NCBI RefSeq assembly: GCF_008973465.1
Contig: NZ_WBXN01000004.1
Coordinates: forward strand, 2,954,501 to 3,018,500
Length of the DNA stretch: 64,000 bases
Origin: Streptomyces sp. SS1-1
GTDB taxonomy: Bacteria; Actinomycetota; Actinomycetes; Streptomycetales; Streptomycetaceae
Reading direction: 5' to 3'
Shown here: piece after piece, positions 7,954 through 17,125 of the stretch
Layout of the letters: each line of letters begins with the position of its first letter
Position numbering within the stretch: the first letter of the stretch is position 1
Program-made: the position numbers and the translations under genes
The notes under the pieces: generated by a model
Seen by the model: the letters and a program-made list of their open reading frames with translations, nothing else
Told to the model about the DNA's origin: nothing
The model's database searches: none

Positions 7954-9467
7954 GCCGCGCTTCCCCTCCAGAGGTCGGTGAACCGGTCGAGCAGGGCCGC
8001 CGCCGCGGTCACGTCGCCGGTGAGCGGACGGTCGGCCGGGTCGTCGTCGAGCACCGTCTCCGCCAGCGCCAGCGCCCGGCCCGCCGGCAGCGCGGGGTCG
8101 GGCCGCAGCTCGCGCTGGCGCAACGCCCTTACGGCGGAGACGAGTTCGCAGCCGACGACGAGACGGTACGCGTCGCACGCGCGCAGTGTCTGCCGGGCGG
8201 CGAGCGAGGCGAAGCTGGCCTGCTCCTCCACGCCCCGGGAGAGTACAGCGTGCCCGAGGGAGGCGGGGGCGGAGAACGCGCGCAGATCGCCGAGGGCGGC
8301 CCCGGCGGCGTACTCCAGGATCATCACGCCGGACGCGGCGGGCGCGGAGTCGGCGAGGAACGGGCGCAGGCGGGTGAAGGCCGGTTCGTTGAGGGTCGAG
8401 AGCCGGGACGTCGACAGCCGGGCGACCTGCATGAGCGCGAGCCTGAAGTGGTCGAGGGCGAGGGCGAGCTGGGCCTGGTAGAAGCCGCCGTGGTGGTAGG
8501 CGGCCATGTCCTCGGGGGAGATGAGGGGGTTCTCGGCGGCGGCGTTCATCTCCACCGTCAGGATGTGTTCCAGGGCGTCGGCGGCGTCGTGCGCGGGGCC
8601 GTGGATCTGGGGCAGGCAGCGGAAGCCGTACGGGTCCTGGATGCGGCCGAGCGGCGGGGTCGGCCGGTCGTCGGCGCCGATGAACCGGCGCATCCGGCGG
8701 GCGACCTCGGCGCTGCCCCGGTGCGGCCGGGCGGCGTGCACGGGCGCGGCGTACGCCTCGTGGGAGCCGTCGACGGCGAGCAGGGAGAGGGCGGCGACGA
8801 CCTCGGTGGCGCCGACGAGTCCGCGCAACTCGTGCAGGGCGAGGGCGGCCTGGCCGAGGGTGAGGGCGTTGCTGCTGATGAACGCGAGGGCGTCGTTGTT
8901 GTCGAGCGGCAGCGGGGCGGGGGCCCCGGAGCCGCGCCAGGGTTGTTCTCCGGCGAGCGCGAGGCCGGCCTGGGCGAGGGCGGCGATGTCGCCGGTGCCG
9001 ACGGAGCCGAACTCGTTGACGACCGGGTGGGCGCCGCTCTCCAGTGCCTCGCACAGGGCGGTGACGACGGCGGGGCGCAGTCCGGCACCGCCCGCGAGCA
9101 GCTGGTTGGCCCGTATGGCGAGCATGGCGCGCACCTGCCGGGCGGGTACCTCCGCGCCGATGGCACCGGCGTGGCTGCGCAGCAGCCGCAGCCCGTGCCC
9201 GGCGGCGGCCTCGGTGGGCACGGGTTCGTTGCGGTTGGCGCCGACCCCGGTGGAACGGCCGTAGACCCGGCCGGTCGCGGCGATGAGGCGGGCGGCGTCC
9301 CAGGACACCTCGGCCCGCTTGAGCGCCTCGGGCGCGGGCACCGGCCGCGCGGCGCCGTCGGCGAGGCGCACGACGTCCTCCACGCCGAGCCCGGCCCCGT
9401 CGAGGACGACCGGCCCGGCGCGCCGGGGGGACGGGACACCCGGCAGATCCACGCACCGCGACCCCAT
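7950..9467 (-). CDS. Histidine/aromatic amino acid lyase-like protein with altered MIO motif
   Basis: 505 residues, full length for the HAL/PAL/TAL superfamily. Conserved family blocks are present: VYGRSTGVGANR (catalytic Tyr loop), IQDPYGFRCLPQIHG (substrate-carboxylate Arg) and AAENPL. The segment forming the MIO cofactor, normally GSVGASGDL, reads GSVGTGDIAAL (residues 154-164): the Ala-Ser-Gly triad is not intact and appears shortened by one residue. The canonical GGNFH block also reads HHGGFYQ. It may be a lyase with a Thr-derived cofactor, a non-lyase enzyme or a sensor partner of the RpiR regulator. ATG start with GGGGAG upstream. It should not be annotated simply as hutH. Confidence 0.85.
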   Translation of the reverse strand: MGSRCVDLPGVPSPRRAGPVVLDGAGLGVEDVVRLADGAARPVPAPEALKRAEVSWDAARLIAATGRVYGRSTGVGANRNEPVPTEAAAGHGLRLLRSHAGAIGAEVPARQVRAMLAIRANQLLAGGAGLRPAVVTALCEALESGAHPVVNEFGSVGTGDIAALAQAGLALAGEQPWRGSGAPAPLPLDNNDALAFISSNALTLGQAALALHELRGLVGATEVVAALSLLAVDGSHEAYAAPVHAARPHRGSAEVARRMRRFIGADDRPTPPLGRIQDPYGFRCLPQIHGPAHDAADALEHILTVEMNAAAENPLISPEDMAAYHHGGFYQAQLALALDHFRLALMQVARLSTSRLSTLNEPAFTRLRPFLADSAPAASGVMILEYAAGAALGDLRAFSAPASLGHAVLSRGVEEQASFASLAARQTLRACDAYRLVVGCELVSAVRALRQRELRPDPALPAGRALALAETVLDDDPADRPLTGDVTAAAALLDRFTDLWRGSAA

Positions 9468-9510
9468 CGACCAGCACTCCCCTCACGCCGCTATTCAGCT
9501 AGGAAGAACT

Positions 9511-9528
9511 CTGCATGACACTATGCAG
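9511..9528 (-). promoter_or_regulatory. Inverted repeat upstream of the lyase-rpiR operon, putative operator
   Basis: CTGCAT (9511-9516) and ATGCAG (9523-9528) form a perfect 6-base inverted repeat with a 6-base spacer, 44 bases upstream of the lyase-like start. An RpiR regulator is encoded in the operon, so autoregulation through this site is the simplest reading. The repeat is seen; the binding protein is inferred. Confidence 0.45.
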
Positions 9529-9678
9529 GCGGGCAAGGGACGGCTCGGGTCGCGGCCTGTGCGTCCGGCCGGCGCGATGCGGCTGCATGTCGTTGCGCGC
9601 GGGGCAGGTCCAGGTGCCGACAGTGCTGCCGCGAGTATCGGCGGCTACGGCCTCGAACGGCACGCGCGGCACCGTATG

Positions 9679-10341
9679 TCAGTCGACGTCCTCGAGGACG
9701 GAGGTCTCTTCGTCGGTGAGGCTGTCGAAACAGGACGCCTTCGTCGCCATGGCGGTGGATTCGACCCAAGGGCCCATGCTGCTGTGCCGGGCGTTCAGGA
9801 TCCAGCCCCGCTTCTTGTACGTGGCCATGACGTAGACACCGCCGTTCTTCGTCGGCACGTCCTCGGTGGGCGTCGTCTCCTTCCAGCCGTGGGCGCCCAG
9901 GTCGGCCAGCATGGCGGCGAACTGCCGACGGGCCTTCGCAGCGGTTGCCTCGGAGGCACCGGTGGCGTCGTCGGACGACCAGGTGACGACACAGGGTGAC
10001 AGCCGGGCCGCGAGGGCTGCCACCTTCCGCGCCTTCTCCGTGGCCGCCGCTCCGGCCTGGTGGCGGGGCTTCGGATAGCCCGCTTCGGTCTCTCCCCCGG
10101 GGAGACCGGCCGCCACGACGGCGGCCTCCATCTCCCGGCGTACGGTGTCCTGCCCGAAGGGCGCCTGCGTCGAGGGCACGGCGGCGGATCGGGTGGGGCG
10201 TCCATCGGCGTCTGCGCAGCCGGCGACAAGCACCAGCCCGGCGACGGCCGCCGTCCATCCGGCTCCGCGCGCAACGCGACTCACCAGTCTCGAACCAGAA
10301 GCGGTAACCCCCGGTGGGATCCCTGCTGTGGAGCGCGTCAT
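9679..10341 (-). CDS. Secreted lipoprotein, unknown function
   Basis: 220 residues with a bacterial lipoprotein signal: basic start, hydrophobic stretch and lipobox LVAGC at about residues 38-42. The mature part is hydrophilic with an Ala/Lys-rich helix (about 95-115) and a strand-rich C-terminus (VYVMATYKKRGWILNARH). No known domain recognised. ATG start directly after GGAAGGAGAT. Predicted to be anchored on the outer face of the membrane. It is divergent from the small membrane protein at 10492. Confidence 0.75.
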   Translation of the reverse strand: MTRSTAGIPPGVTASGSRLVSRVARGAGWTAAVAGLVLVAGCADADGRPTRSAAVPSTQAPFGQDTVRREMEAAVVAAGLPGGETEAGYPKPRHQAGAAATEKARKVAALAARLSPCVVTWSSDDATGASEATAAKARRQFAAMLADLGAHGWKETTPTEDVPTKNGGVYVMATYKKRGWILNARHSSMGPWVESTAMATKASCFDSLTDEETSVLEDVD

Positions 10342-10491
10342 GGGGATCTCCTTCCCGGTGACCGACGACGGACGATAGCAATGCGTGCTGCGCGCACGGC
10401 GGCCGCCCGGTCGGCGGGCGGGGCTTCCCCCGGTGGGAAACGGGGGTTGTCCCCAGTGCGTGGGGGGCCCGGCGCTCCCTACCGTGGGCGT

Positions 10492-10932
10492 ATGACGGCA
10501 ATGGACGCGCAGGGCCCCGAGCTCAAGAAGGAACTCGACGCGACGCTGCAGGCCCGCAGGGAGCTCGGCGAGGAGTACGAGTCCGCGCTGGTCGACTCGT
10601 TCCTGGAGAAGGTCGACCAGCGCATCGACGGCGCGGTCGAGCGCCGGCTCCGGCGGCAGCAGGCCGAGCAGCAGATGACCGCGGCCCGGGGCGCGCGGTC
10701 GTCCCGGGCCACGGACAGCTGGGGCGAGCGCTTCGGCTTCGGCATCGTCTCGCTGGTCCTGGCGATCCCGCTGTCGGCCATCGGCGGCGGCATCGCCCAT
10801 CTGCCGGGGCTGCTGGTCGCCTGGGCGGGGATCGTCGGCGTGAACGTCGCCCAGGTCGTGCGCACCAACCCGGGGCTGTTCCGGGGCCGGCGCCACGGGT
10901 CCGGCAAGGGCGACGACGCCTGGGAGGACTGA
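10492..10932 (+). CDS. Small membrane protein, unknown function
   Basis: 146 residues: an N-terminal hydrophilic helical half (about 1-75) rich in Glu and Arg (ELKKELDATLQARRELGEEYES), then two membrane segments (about 84-104 and 106-122) and a basic tail. It resembles short actinobacterial membrane proteins of unknown function. ATG at 10492 chosen; ATG 10498 and 10501 are alternatives. A strong hairpin follows 11 bases after the stop. No functional call. Confidence 0.65.
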   Translation: MTAMDAQGPELKKELDATLQARRELGEEYESALVDSFLEKVDQRIDGAVERRLRRQQAEQQMTAARGARSSRATDSWGERFGFGIVSLVLAIPLSAIGGGIAHLPGLLVAWAGIVGVNVAQVVRTNPGLFRGRRHGSGKGDDAWED

Positions 10933-10943
10933 GAGGTTTATGC

Positions 10944-10996
10944 GCGGGGACCGCCGCACCCCCGTCACCGGGGGGCGGGACGACGGCGGTCCCCGC
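10944..10996 (+). terminator. Strong hairpin terminator
   Basis: GCGGGGACCGCCG (10944-10956) pairs perfectly with CGGCGGTCCCCGC (10984-10996); the 27-base loop contains a second C-run/G-run hairpin. It follows the gene ending at 10932. The remaining sequence to 11261, before the end of cbs, is non-coding on both strands as far as I can see. Confidence 0.7.
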
Positions 10997-11261
10997 GAGG
11001 GACGTCGGCCGGGTCAGGGCCAGGTCTCGACGTCCGGGCGTCCATGGAGGTCCGGGAGCCGCTCCGGAGGTCCTTGGACGTTCGGTGCCGGCTCGGGCGG
11101 GGAGCCGCTCCCGCCCGCCTGCCGACACCCATCAATGTGCCGGACGCGTGTTAAGCGTGTGCTGCGCGGACGTGACACGCTCGTACCACTTCGGCGACGG
11201 CCAGGGCCGCCGGCCGCCGGATGTTCGCCGCAGGCCGGGCCCGTTCACCGTGGATTCGCCG

Positions 11262-12650
11262 CTACTTCCCGCCCTTGGCCAGGAAGGCCAGCAGGTCCTG
11301 CCGGCTGATGACCCCGGTCGGCTTGCCCTCGACGAGCACGATCGCGGCGTCCGCGGTGCCCAGGACCTGCATGAGGTCCGCGACCGGCTCGCCGGAGCCG
11401 ACCTGCGGCAGCGGGGCCGACATGTGCTTCTCCAGCGGGTCCTCCAGCGAGGCCTTCTTGGTGAAGAGGGCGTCCAGCAGCTCGCGCTCCACGACGGAGC
11501 CCACGACCTCGGCGGCCATCACGTCGGGGTGACCGGCGCCCGGCTTCACGATCGGCATCTGCGAGACGCCGTACTCGCGCAGCACCTCGATGGCCTCGCC
11601 GACCGTCTCGTCGGGGTGCATGTGGACGAGGGACGGGATGGCGCCGTGCTCCTTGTCGTTGAGGACGTCGGCGACGCGGGCGTTCGGGCCCTCGTCCTCC
11701 AGGAAGCCGTAGTCGGCCATCCACTCGTCGTTGAAGATCTTCGACAGGTAGCCGCGGCCGCTGTCGGGCAGGAGCACGACCACCACGTCGTCCGGGCCGA
11801 GCCGCTCGGCCACGCGCAGCGCGCCGACGACCGCCATGCCGCAGGAGCCGCCGACGAGCAGACCCTCCTCCTTGGCGAGGCGCCGGGTCATCTGGAAGGA
11901 GTCCTTGTCGGACACCGGCACGATCTCGTCGGCGACGGTCCGGTCGTAGGCGGTGGGCCAGAAGTCCTCACCGACGCCCTCGACCAGGTACGGCCGGCCG
12001 GAACCGCCGGAGTACACCGAGCCCTCGGGGTCGGCGCCGATGACCTTCACCTTGCCGTCGCTGACGTCCTTCAGATAGCGGCCGGTGCCGGAGATGGTGC
12101 CGCCGGTGCCGACGCCCGCCACGAAGTGGGTGATCTTCCCCTCGGTCTGCTCCCACAGTTCGGGGCCGGTCGAGTGGTAGTGGGAGAGCGGGTTGTTCGG
12201 GTTGGAGTACTGGTCCGGCTTCCACGCCCCGGGCGTCTCGCGCACCAGCCGGTCGGAGACGTTGTAGTACGAGTCGGGGTGCTCGGGGTCGACGGCGGTC
12301 GGGCAGACCACGACCTCGGCGCCGTACGCGCGCAGCACGTTGATCTTGTCGGTGCTCACCTTGTCGGGGCACACGAAGATGCACTTGTACCCCTTCTGCT
12401 GGGCCACGATGGCCAGCCCGACACCGGTGTTGCCGCTGGTGGGCTCGACGATGGTGCCCCCGGGCTTCAGCTCACCGCTCTGCTCCGCCGCCTCGATCAT
12501 GCGCAGGGCGATGCGGTCCTTCACGGAGCCGCCCGGGTTGAAGTACTCGACCTTGGCCAGGACGGTGGCCTGGATGCCCTTGGTCACGTGGTTGAGCCTC
12601 ACCAGCGGGGTGTTGCCGACGAGGCTGATCATCGAGTCGTGGAAATGCAC
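11262..12650 (-). CDS. cbs: Cystathionine beta-synthase
   Basis: 462 residues. An N-terminal PLP fold-type II domain (about 1-320) has the PLP Lys in GGSVKDR and the phosphate loop region GTGGTISGTGR. A C-terminal tandem CBS-domain pair (about 340-460) is likely regulatory. The enzyme condenses serine or homologue with homocysteine to cystathionine in reverse transsulfuration. The bacterial form lacks the N-terminal haem region. GTG start with GGAG upstream; a start at the ATG of MISLVGNTPLVRL would be shorter. Divergent from the SGNH hydrolase gene. Confidence 0.93.
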   Translation of the reverse strand: MHFHDSMISLVGNTPLVRLNHVTKGIQATVLAKVEYFNPGGSVKDRIALRMIEAAEQSGELKPGGTIVEPTSGNTGVGLAIVAQQKGYKCIFVCPDKVSTDKINVLRAYGAEVVVCPTAVDPEHPDSYYNVSDRLVRETPGAWKPDQYSNPNNPLSHYHSTGPELWEQTEGKITHFVAGVGTGGTISGTGRYLKDVSDGKVKVIGADPEGSVYSGGSGRPYLVEGVGEDFWPTAYDRTVADEIVPVSDKDSFQMTRRLAKEEGLLVGGSCGMAVVGALRVAERLGPDDVVVVLLPDSGRGYLSKIFNDEWMADYGFLEDEGPNARVADVLNDKEHGAIPSLVHMHPDETVGEAIEVLREYGVSQMPIVKPGAGHPDVMAAEVVGSVVERELLDALFTKKASLEDPLEKHMSAPLPQVGSGEPVADLMQVLGTADAAIVLVEGKPTGVISRQDLLAFLAKGGK

Positions 12651-12809
12651 CGTTGTCTCCGGTAGCTGCAAAAGATGCGGTCGTAGTGGTTCCGCCAGCC
12701 TATGGCCTGCACGAGACCCGTGAAGGTCGTTCACGCCCCGTGGGGATTGGGCCACCGTCCGTGCGGGGCAAGCAGTTGATGTACGGCTACGAGGAGGTGG
12801 CGGCGACGC

Positions 12810-13850
12810 ATGACGAGCATGTCCAGGGCACGGGTGGCCCGACGGATCGCGGCGGGCGCCGCGTACGGCGGGGGCGGTATCGGTCTGGCGGGCGCGGCGA
12901 CCGTCGGCCTGCTGCTCGCCGAGGTGCGGATGGCCAGGCGCCACGTCGGCAACGGCTCGACGAACCACGTCCCGAACGCCGACGGCCGCTACGGCCGCCT
13001 CTACGACGCCCCGGGTGGGACCGCGCTGCGCCTGACGCTGCTGGGCGACTCGACCGCCGCCGGGCAGGGCGTGCACCGGGCGGGGCAGACCCCGGGGGCG
13101 CTGCTGGCGTCGGGGCTGGCCGCGGTGGCGGAACGCCCGGTGGTGCTGCGGAACGTGGCGCTGCCGGGGGCCTGCTCGGACGATCTCGACCGTCAGGTGG
13201 CCCTGGTGCTCGCGGACTCCGCGGCGCCGCCCGACATCTGCGTGATCATGGTCGGCGCCAACGACGTCACCCACCGGATGCCGCCGACACGTTCGGTCCG
13301 GCATCTGTCGTCGGCGGTCCGGCGGCTGCGCACGGCCGGCGCGGAGGTCGTCGTCGGCACCTGTCCCGACCTGGGCACCATCGAGCCGGTGCAGCAGCCG
13401 CTGCGCTGGCTGGCCCGGCGGGCCTCGCGGCAGCTGGCCGCCGCCCAGACGATCGGGGTGGTCGAGCAGGGCGGGCGCACGGTGTCGCTGGGCGACTTGC
13501 TGGGCCCGGAGTTCGAGGCGAACCCGCGCGAGCTGTTCGGCCCCGACCACTACCACCCCTCCGCGGAGGGGTACGCGACCGCGGCGATGGCGGTGCTGCC
13601 GACCCTGTGCGCGGCGCTCGGCCTGTGGCCCGCCGACGAGGAGCGTCCCGACGTCACCCGCCGCGAGGGGTTCCTGCCGGTCGCGCGCGCCGCCGCCGAG
13701 GCCGCGTCGGAGGCCGGTACGGAGGTCACGGCGGCGATGCCGACCGGGCCGAAGGGACCGTGGGCGCTGCTGAAGCGCCGGCGCAGGCGCAGGCTGGGAG
13801 AGGCGGAGCCGTCACCGGCCGGCCCGGCGGGCGTACGGGAGGCTCCGTGA
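12810..13850 (+). CDS. SGNH/GDSL-family hydrolase, membrane-anchored or secreted
   Basis: 346 residues. One hydrophobic segment near residues 14-38 could anchor or export it. SGNH blocks are visible: LGDST (nucleophile Ser), GAND (oxyanion Asn) and DHYHPS (catalytic Asp-x-x-His). The C-terminal 60 residues are basic and Pro/Ala-rich. The family covers esterases, lipases and acyltransferases acting on polysaccharide or lipid esters; the substrate is unknown. ATG start with GAGGAGG upstream. Divergent from cbs. Confidence 0.85.
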   Translation: MTSMSRARVARRIAAGAAYGGGGIGLAGAATVGLLLAEVRMARRHVGNGSTNHVPNADGRYGRLYDAPGGTALRLTLLGDSTAAGQGVHRAGQTPGALLASGLAAVAERPVVLRNVALPGACSDDLDRQVALVLADSAAPPDICVIMVGANDVTHRMPPTRSVRHLSSAVRRLRTAGAEVVVGTCPDLGTIEPVQQPLRWLARRASRQLAAAQTIGVVEQGGRTVSLGDLLGPEFEANPRELFGPDHYHPSAEGYATAAMAVLPTLCAALGLWPADEERPDVTRREGFLPVARAAAEAASEAGTEVTAAMPTGPKGPWALLKRRRRRRLGEAEPSPAGPAGVREAP

Positions 13851-13870
13851 GCCACGCGGTGGCGCGATAA

Positions 13871-13898
13871 ACAAAGCAAGCGCACAAAGCAAGCGCTT
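13871..13898 (+). promoter_or_regulatory. Tandem 13-base repeat upstream of thiolase, putative operator
   Basis: ACAAAGCAAGCGC occurs twice head to tail (13871-13883, 13884-13896), and the second copy runs into an AAGCGCTT palindrome (13891-13898). It lies about 160 bases upstream of the thiolase start in a stretch much more AT-rich than its surroundings. Phased repeats of this type usually bind a regulator; which one is unknown. Confidence 0.4.
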
Positions 13899-14056
13899 AG
13901 ACAATTGCGGTCAGGGTCACACCCCGATACCCGTGACCGTCCGCGTACGGACGGGTAACTTCCCTCACAGCCCTGCCCGACCCACCGGTACGCGCACCCT
14001 CCGCCGGCGCCCCCGCAACGAGGTGCCGCGCGCCGCGCCCTTCGACTGGAGCCGTG

Positions 14057-15277
14057 ATGCCCGAAGCCGTCATCGTCTCGACCGCCCGCTCCCCCATCGG
14101 CCGCGCCTTCAAGGGCTCCCTGAAGGACCTCCGTCCCGACGACCTCACCGCCACGATCATCCAGGCCGCCCTGGCCAAGGTGCCCGAGCTGGACCCGCGC
14201 GACATCGACGACCTGATGCTCGGCTGCGGCCTGCCCGGTGGTGAGCAGGGCAACAACCTCGGCCGGATCGTCGCCGTGCAGATGGGCATGGACCACCTGC
14301 CGGGCTGCACGATCACCCGTTACTGTTCCTCGTCGCTGCAGACGAGCCGCATGGCCCTGCACGCCATCAAGGCCGGTGAGGGCGACGTCTTCATCTCGGC
14401 CGGTGTCGAGATGGTCTCCCGCTTCACCAAGGGCAACTCCGACTCGCTGCCCGACACGCACAACCCGTTCTTCGCCGAGGCCGAGGCCCGCACCGCCGAG
14501 GTCGCCCAGCAGGAGGGCACCACCTGGCACGACCCGCGCGAGGACGGCCTCGTGCCGGACGCCTACATCGCGATGGGCCAGACCGCCGAGAACCTGGCCC
14601 GCTGGAAGGGCGTCACCCGCCAGGACATGGACGAGTTCGGCGTCCGCTCGCAGAACCTCGCCGAGGAAGCCATCAAGAACGGCTTCTGGGAGCGCGAGAT
14701 CACCCCGGTGACCCTCCCCGACGGCACCGTGGTCAGCAAGGACGACGGCCCGCGCGCGGGCGTCACCCTGGAGGGCGTGCAGGGCCTCAAGCCCGTCTTC
14801 CGCCCCGACGGCCTCGTCACCGCCGGCAACTGCTGCCCGCTGAACGACGGCGCCGCCGCCGTCGTCATCATGTCGGACACCAAGGCCCGCGAGCTCGGCC
14901 TCACCCCGCTCGCCCGCATCGTCTCCACCGGCGTCTCGGGCCTGTCCCCCGAGATCATGGGCCTCGGCCCGGTCGAGGCGTCCCAGCAGGCGCTGCGCCG
15001 CGCCGGTCTGGGCATCGACGACATCGACCTGGTCGAGATCAACGAGGCGTTCGCCGCGCAGGTGATCCCCTCCTACCGCGACCTCGGCATCCCGCTGGAG
15101 AAGCTGAACGTCAACGGCGGCGCCATCGCGGTCGGCCACCCCTTCGGCATGACCGGGGCCCGCATCACCGGCACGCTCATCAACTCCCTCCAGTTCCACG
15201 ACAAGCAGTTCGGTCTGGAGACGATGTGCGTGGGCGGTGGCCAGGGCATGGCCATGGTCATCGAGCGCCTCAGCTGA
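14057..15277 (+). CDS. Acetyl-CoA acetyltransferase (thiolase)
   Basis: 406-residue thiolase with the acyl-enzyme Cys in [17 protein letters not shown], the [16 protein letters not shown] block with the catalytic His, and the second Cys in CVGGGQG. It either cleaves 3-ketoacyl-CoA in beta-oxidation or makes acetoacetyl-CoA; as a single gene its direction cannot be decided. The ATG at 14057 follows GGAG at 5 bases; a GTG immediately before it is also in frame. A perfect hairpin terminator follows. Confidence 0.94.
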   Translation: MPEAVIVSTARSPIGRAFKGSLKDLRPDDLTATIIQAALAKVPELDPRDIDDLMLGCGLPGGEQGNNLGRIVAVQMGMDHLPGCTITRYCSSSLQTSRMALHAIKAGEGDVFISAGVEMVSRFTKGNSDSLPDTHNPFFAEAEARTAEVAQQEGTTWHDPREDGLVPDAYIAMGQTAENLARWKGVTRQDMDEFGVRSQNLAEEAIKNGFWEREITPVTLPDGTVVSKDDGPRAGVTLEGVQGLKPVFRPDGLVTAGNCCPLNDGAAAVVIMSDTKARELGLTPLARIVSTGVSGLSPEIMGLGPVEASQQALRRAGLGIDDIDLVEINEAFAAQVIPSYRDLGIPLEKLNVNGGAIAVGHPFGMTGARITGTLINSLQFHDKQFGLETMCVGGGQGMAMVIERLS

Positions 15278-15326
15278 CCCCGCCGGCGACCCCTGCGTAG
15301 TCGCCTCACGACCGAGTGTGAGCCGT

Positions 15327-15363
15327 CGGCCCAGAACCCGGGAAACCCCTTGGTTCTGGGCCG
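15327..15363 (+). terminator. Thiolase terminator hairpin
   Basis: CGGCCCAGAACC (15327-15338) and GGTTCTGGGCCG (15352-15363) form a perfect 12-base stem with a 13-base loop, 50 bases after the thiolase stop. Confidence 0.75.
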
Positions 15364-15560
15364 ATTTGTGATCCAATCTCCCTCAGGATGTGACCTATCT
15401 CCCTCGTTGGAGGTATTCACGCAGCTCAGAGCCGTTGCACCACCCGCCCCCCGAGCCAAAGACCTGTCCGGTTCGTGACGTTACGCACTGACAGCTGGAT
15501 GGTCCGCCCTTCAAGCTGATGTAGGAAGTCGGGGGTCGACTTTGAACCGGGAGTACGTCA

Positions 15561-16373
15561 GTGAGCGCCATGCCGATCGCCCTGCTGCTCATCACGGCCG
15601 CCACCGGCGCCGTGGGCGTCGCCGTCCTGCGCACCCTCTTGGTGCTGCGCGGGCAGGTCGCGGCGCTGCACGCCGAGCTCGCCCGGGGCAACGCCGCCGC
15701 GGGCCGTGTCCCGCAGGCCCGGCTCTCCGCCGACGCGGACGAGATACGCGCGGCCGTCGCCGAAGCCCTCGCCGAGGAGCGGGAGCGGGAACTGGCCGAG
15801 GCGCGTGCCTTCTGGGCCGCGCAGGAAACCCGGGACGGCTCCGACGGCCCCACGCTGCTGGGCCTGGCCGACAGTGAGCTGTTCCTGCCCCGGCAGGCCG
15901 ACCTCGCGGGCCTCGACCACCTCGAGCCGGTCGCCGAGCCGGCCGACGCCGACGAGTTCTCCTCCAAGGACCTCGTGCAGCCGGGCACCCCGACGGAGTC
16001 GCCCGAGCTGGCCGCCGCCCGCCGCCGGCACCCCTCCCACCCGGACTTCGTCCCGGTGCAGTCGCCCGTCGTGAACGACCACGAGCGCACCGTGGCCACC
16101 CTGGAGGACCTGGCCGCCTCGGCCATCGCGCTGACGGACGTCCGCCCCGGCCCGCTGGGCACGCTGGACGTGTACGTGTTCGCCGACGGCACCACGCTGT
16201 GCATGACGCCGGGTCACCGCGAGACGGCCGAGCGGCTGGCCGAGGCCCTGCGCGCCGGCGAGACGCCGGTCCTGCTGGGCGGCTCGGGCATCTCCGGGGC
16301 GTACACGCTGACCTTCGCCTGCGGTGACGAGAACGTCTACATCCTGGCCGACCGGGTCATAGCGTCCCTGTAG
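15561..16373 (+). CDS. Membrane-anchored protein of unknown function
   Basis: 270 residues with one N-terminal hydrophobic helix (about 4-28), a Glu/Ala-rich helical stretch (about 35-90, possible coiled coil) and a C-terminal globular domain (about 165-270) with YVFADGTTLCMTPGHRET and SGAYTLTFACGDENVYILADR. GTG start with GGGAG upstream; an in-frame ATG three codons later is possible. No recognised domain. Probably a cytoplasmic domain tethered to the membrane. Confidence 0.72.
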   Translation: MSAMPIALLLITAATGAVGVAVLRTLLVLRGQVAALHAELARGNAAAGRVPQARLSADADEIRAAVAEALAEERERELAEARAFWAAQETRDGSDGPTLLGLADSELFLPRQADLAGLDHLEPVAEPADADEFSSKDLVQPGTPTESPELAAARRRHPSHPDFVPVQSPVVNDHERTVATLEDLAASAIALTDVRPGPLGTLDVYVFADGTTLCMTPGHRETAERLAEALRAGETPVLLGGSGISGAYTLTFACGDENVYILADRVIASL

Positions 16374-16392
16374 CCGGGCGGTCCGGGGCCGC

Positions 16393-16704
16393 TCAGACCC
16401 CGGCGCGCTTCTGCGCCTCCTCCACCAGCCGTACCGCGTCCTCGACCTCGTCGTCGGCCGTCAGGACGACGGCCAGGTCGTGCACGGCGACGGTGATCTG
16501 GTCCGCCGCGGCGAACATGCCGGCGTCCGGCATCTCCCGGGGCTCGGACCCCGGTTCCTCCAGCAGCTGCGCCCGCCGGGACAACTCCCGGGCCAGGCTC
16601 AGGGCTTCGCTCGCCGCCGAGCGCTGCAACCGGCTCTGCGGGGCGGCCCTCAGACGATCGGCGAAGTGATCCACGGCACGGGTCAGGGGCGTCGTATCAA
16701 CCAC
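16393..16704 (-). CDS. Small conserved-type hypothetical protein
   Basis: 103 residues, hydrophilic and almost entirely helical in appearance (LTRAVDHFADRLRA and ASEALSLARELSRRAQLLEE), with no signal or membrane segment. GTG start. It is convergent with the membrane-anchored protein, 19 bases stop to stop. No domain recognised; codon use is typical of the surroundings. Confidence 0.62.
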   Translation of the reverse strand: MVDTTPLTRAVDHFADRLRAAPQSRLQRSAASEALSLARELSRRAQLLEEPGSEPREMPDAGMFAAADQITVAVHDLAVVLTADDEVEDAVRLVEEAQKRAGV

Positions 16705-16806
16705 GGACCCAACCTACGCGCCGCGGCGGGACTGTTGCCAACGGGCTGACGCTCAGGCACGGTGACCTGAAGGACCGGCTTACATCCCCTGCGTTCGGAG
16801 GCGCCG

Positions 16807-17037
16807 ATGTCCCAAGTCTTCTCCGAGGAGACCCATCGCAACCTGCTCGCCCGCATCCCCCATTGCACCGGTCGTGAAGTGTCCGACTGGCTCCGTGCCG
16901 TCGAAGAAGGCCCCGCTCTCTTCAACTTCGAGGAGAAGGTCAGCTGGCTCCGCCACGAGCACAACCTCGCGTACGGCCACGCGAAGGCGATCATCCATGA
17001 GTACGACCTGAGGAGGGCCGCGCGCAAACTGCTCTGA
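16807..17037 (+). CDS. DUF4287 domain small protein
   Basis: 76-residue protein matching the DUF4287 pattern (VSDWLRAVEE, WLRHEHNLAYGHAKAIIHEY). Similar short helical proteins are widespread in actinobacteria; function unknown. Single gene, followed by a strong hairpin shared with the convergent membrane gene. Confidence 0.75.
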   Translation: MSQVFSEETHRNLLARIPHCTGREVSDWLRAVEEGPALFNFEEKVSWLRHEHNLAYGHAKAIIHEYDLRRAARKLL

Positions 17038-17073
17038 GGCCGCAGGCCGGGCACACATGCGCGCCACGACACG

Positions 17074-17107
17074 CGAAGGGCCCCGGGTGGGAACCCGGGG
17101 CCCTTCG
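17074..17107. terminator. Bidirectional terminator hairpin
   Basis: CGAAGGGCCCCGGGT (17074-17088) and ACCCGGGGCCCTTCG (17093-17107) form a perfect 15-base stem with a 4-base loop, between two convergent genes. Confidence 0.85.
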
Positions 17108-17125
17108 GCGTACGACCGTGCGTGA

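Noticed and set aside
7950..9467. Annotating this gene as the true hutH
   Set aside because: The MIO triad is altered and shortened, so lyase function cannot be assumed.
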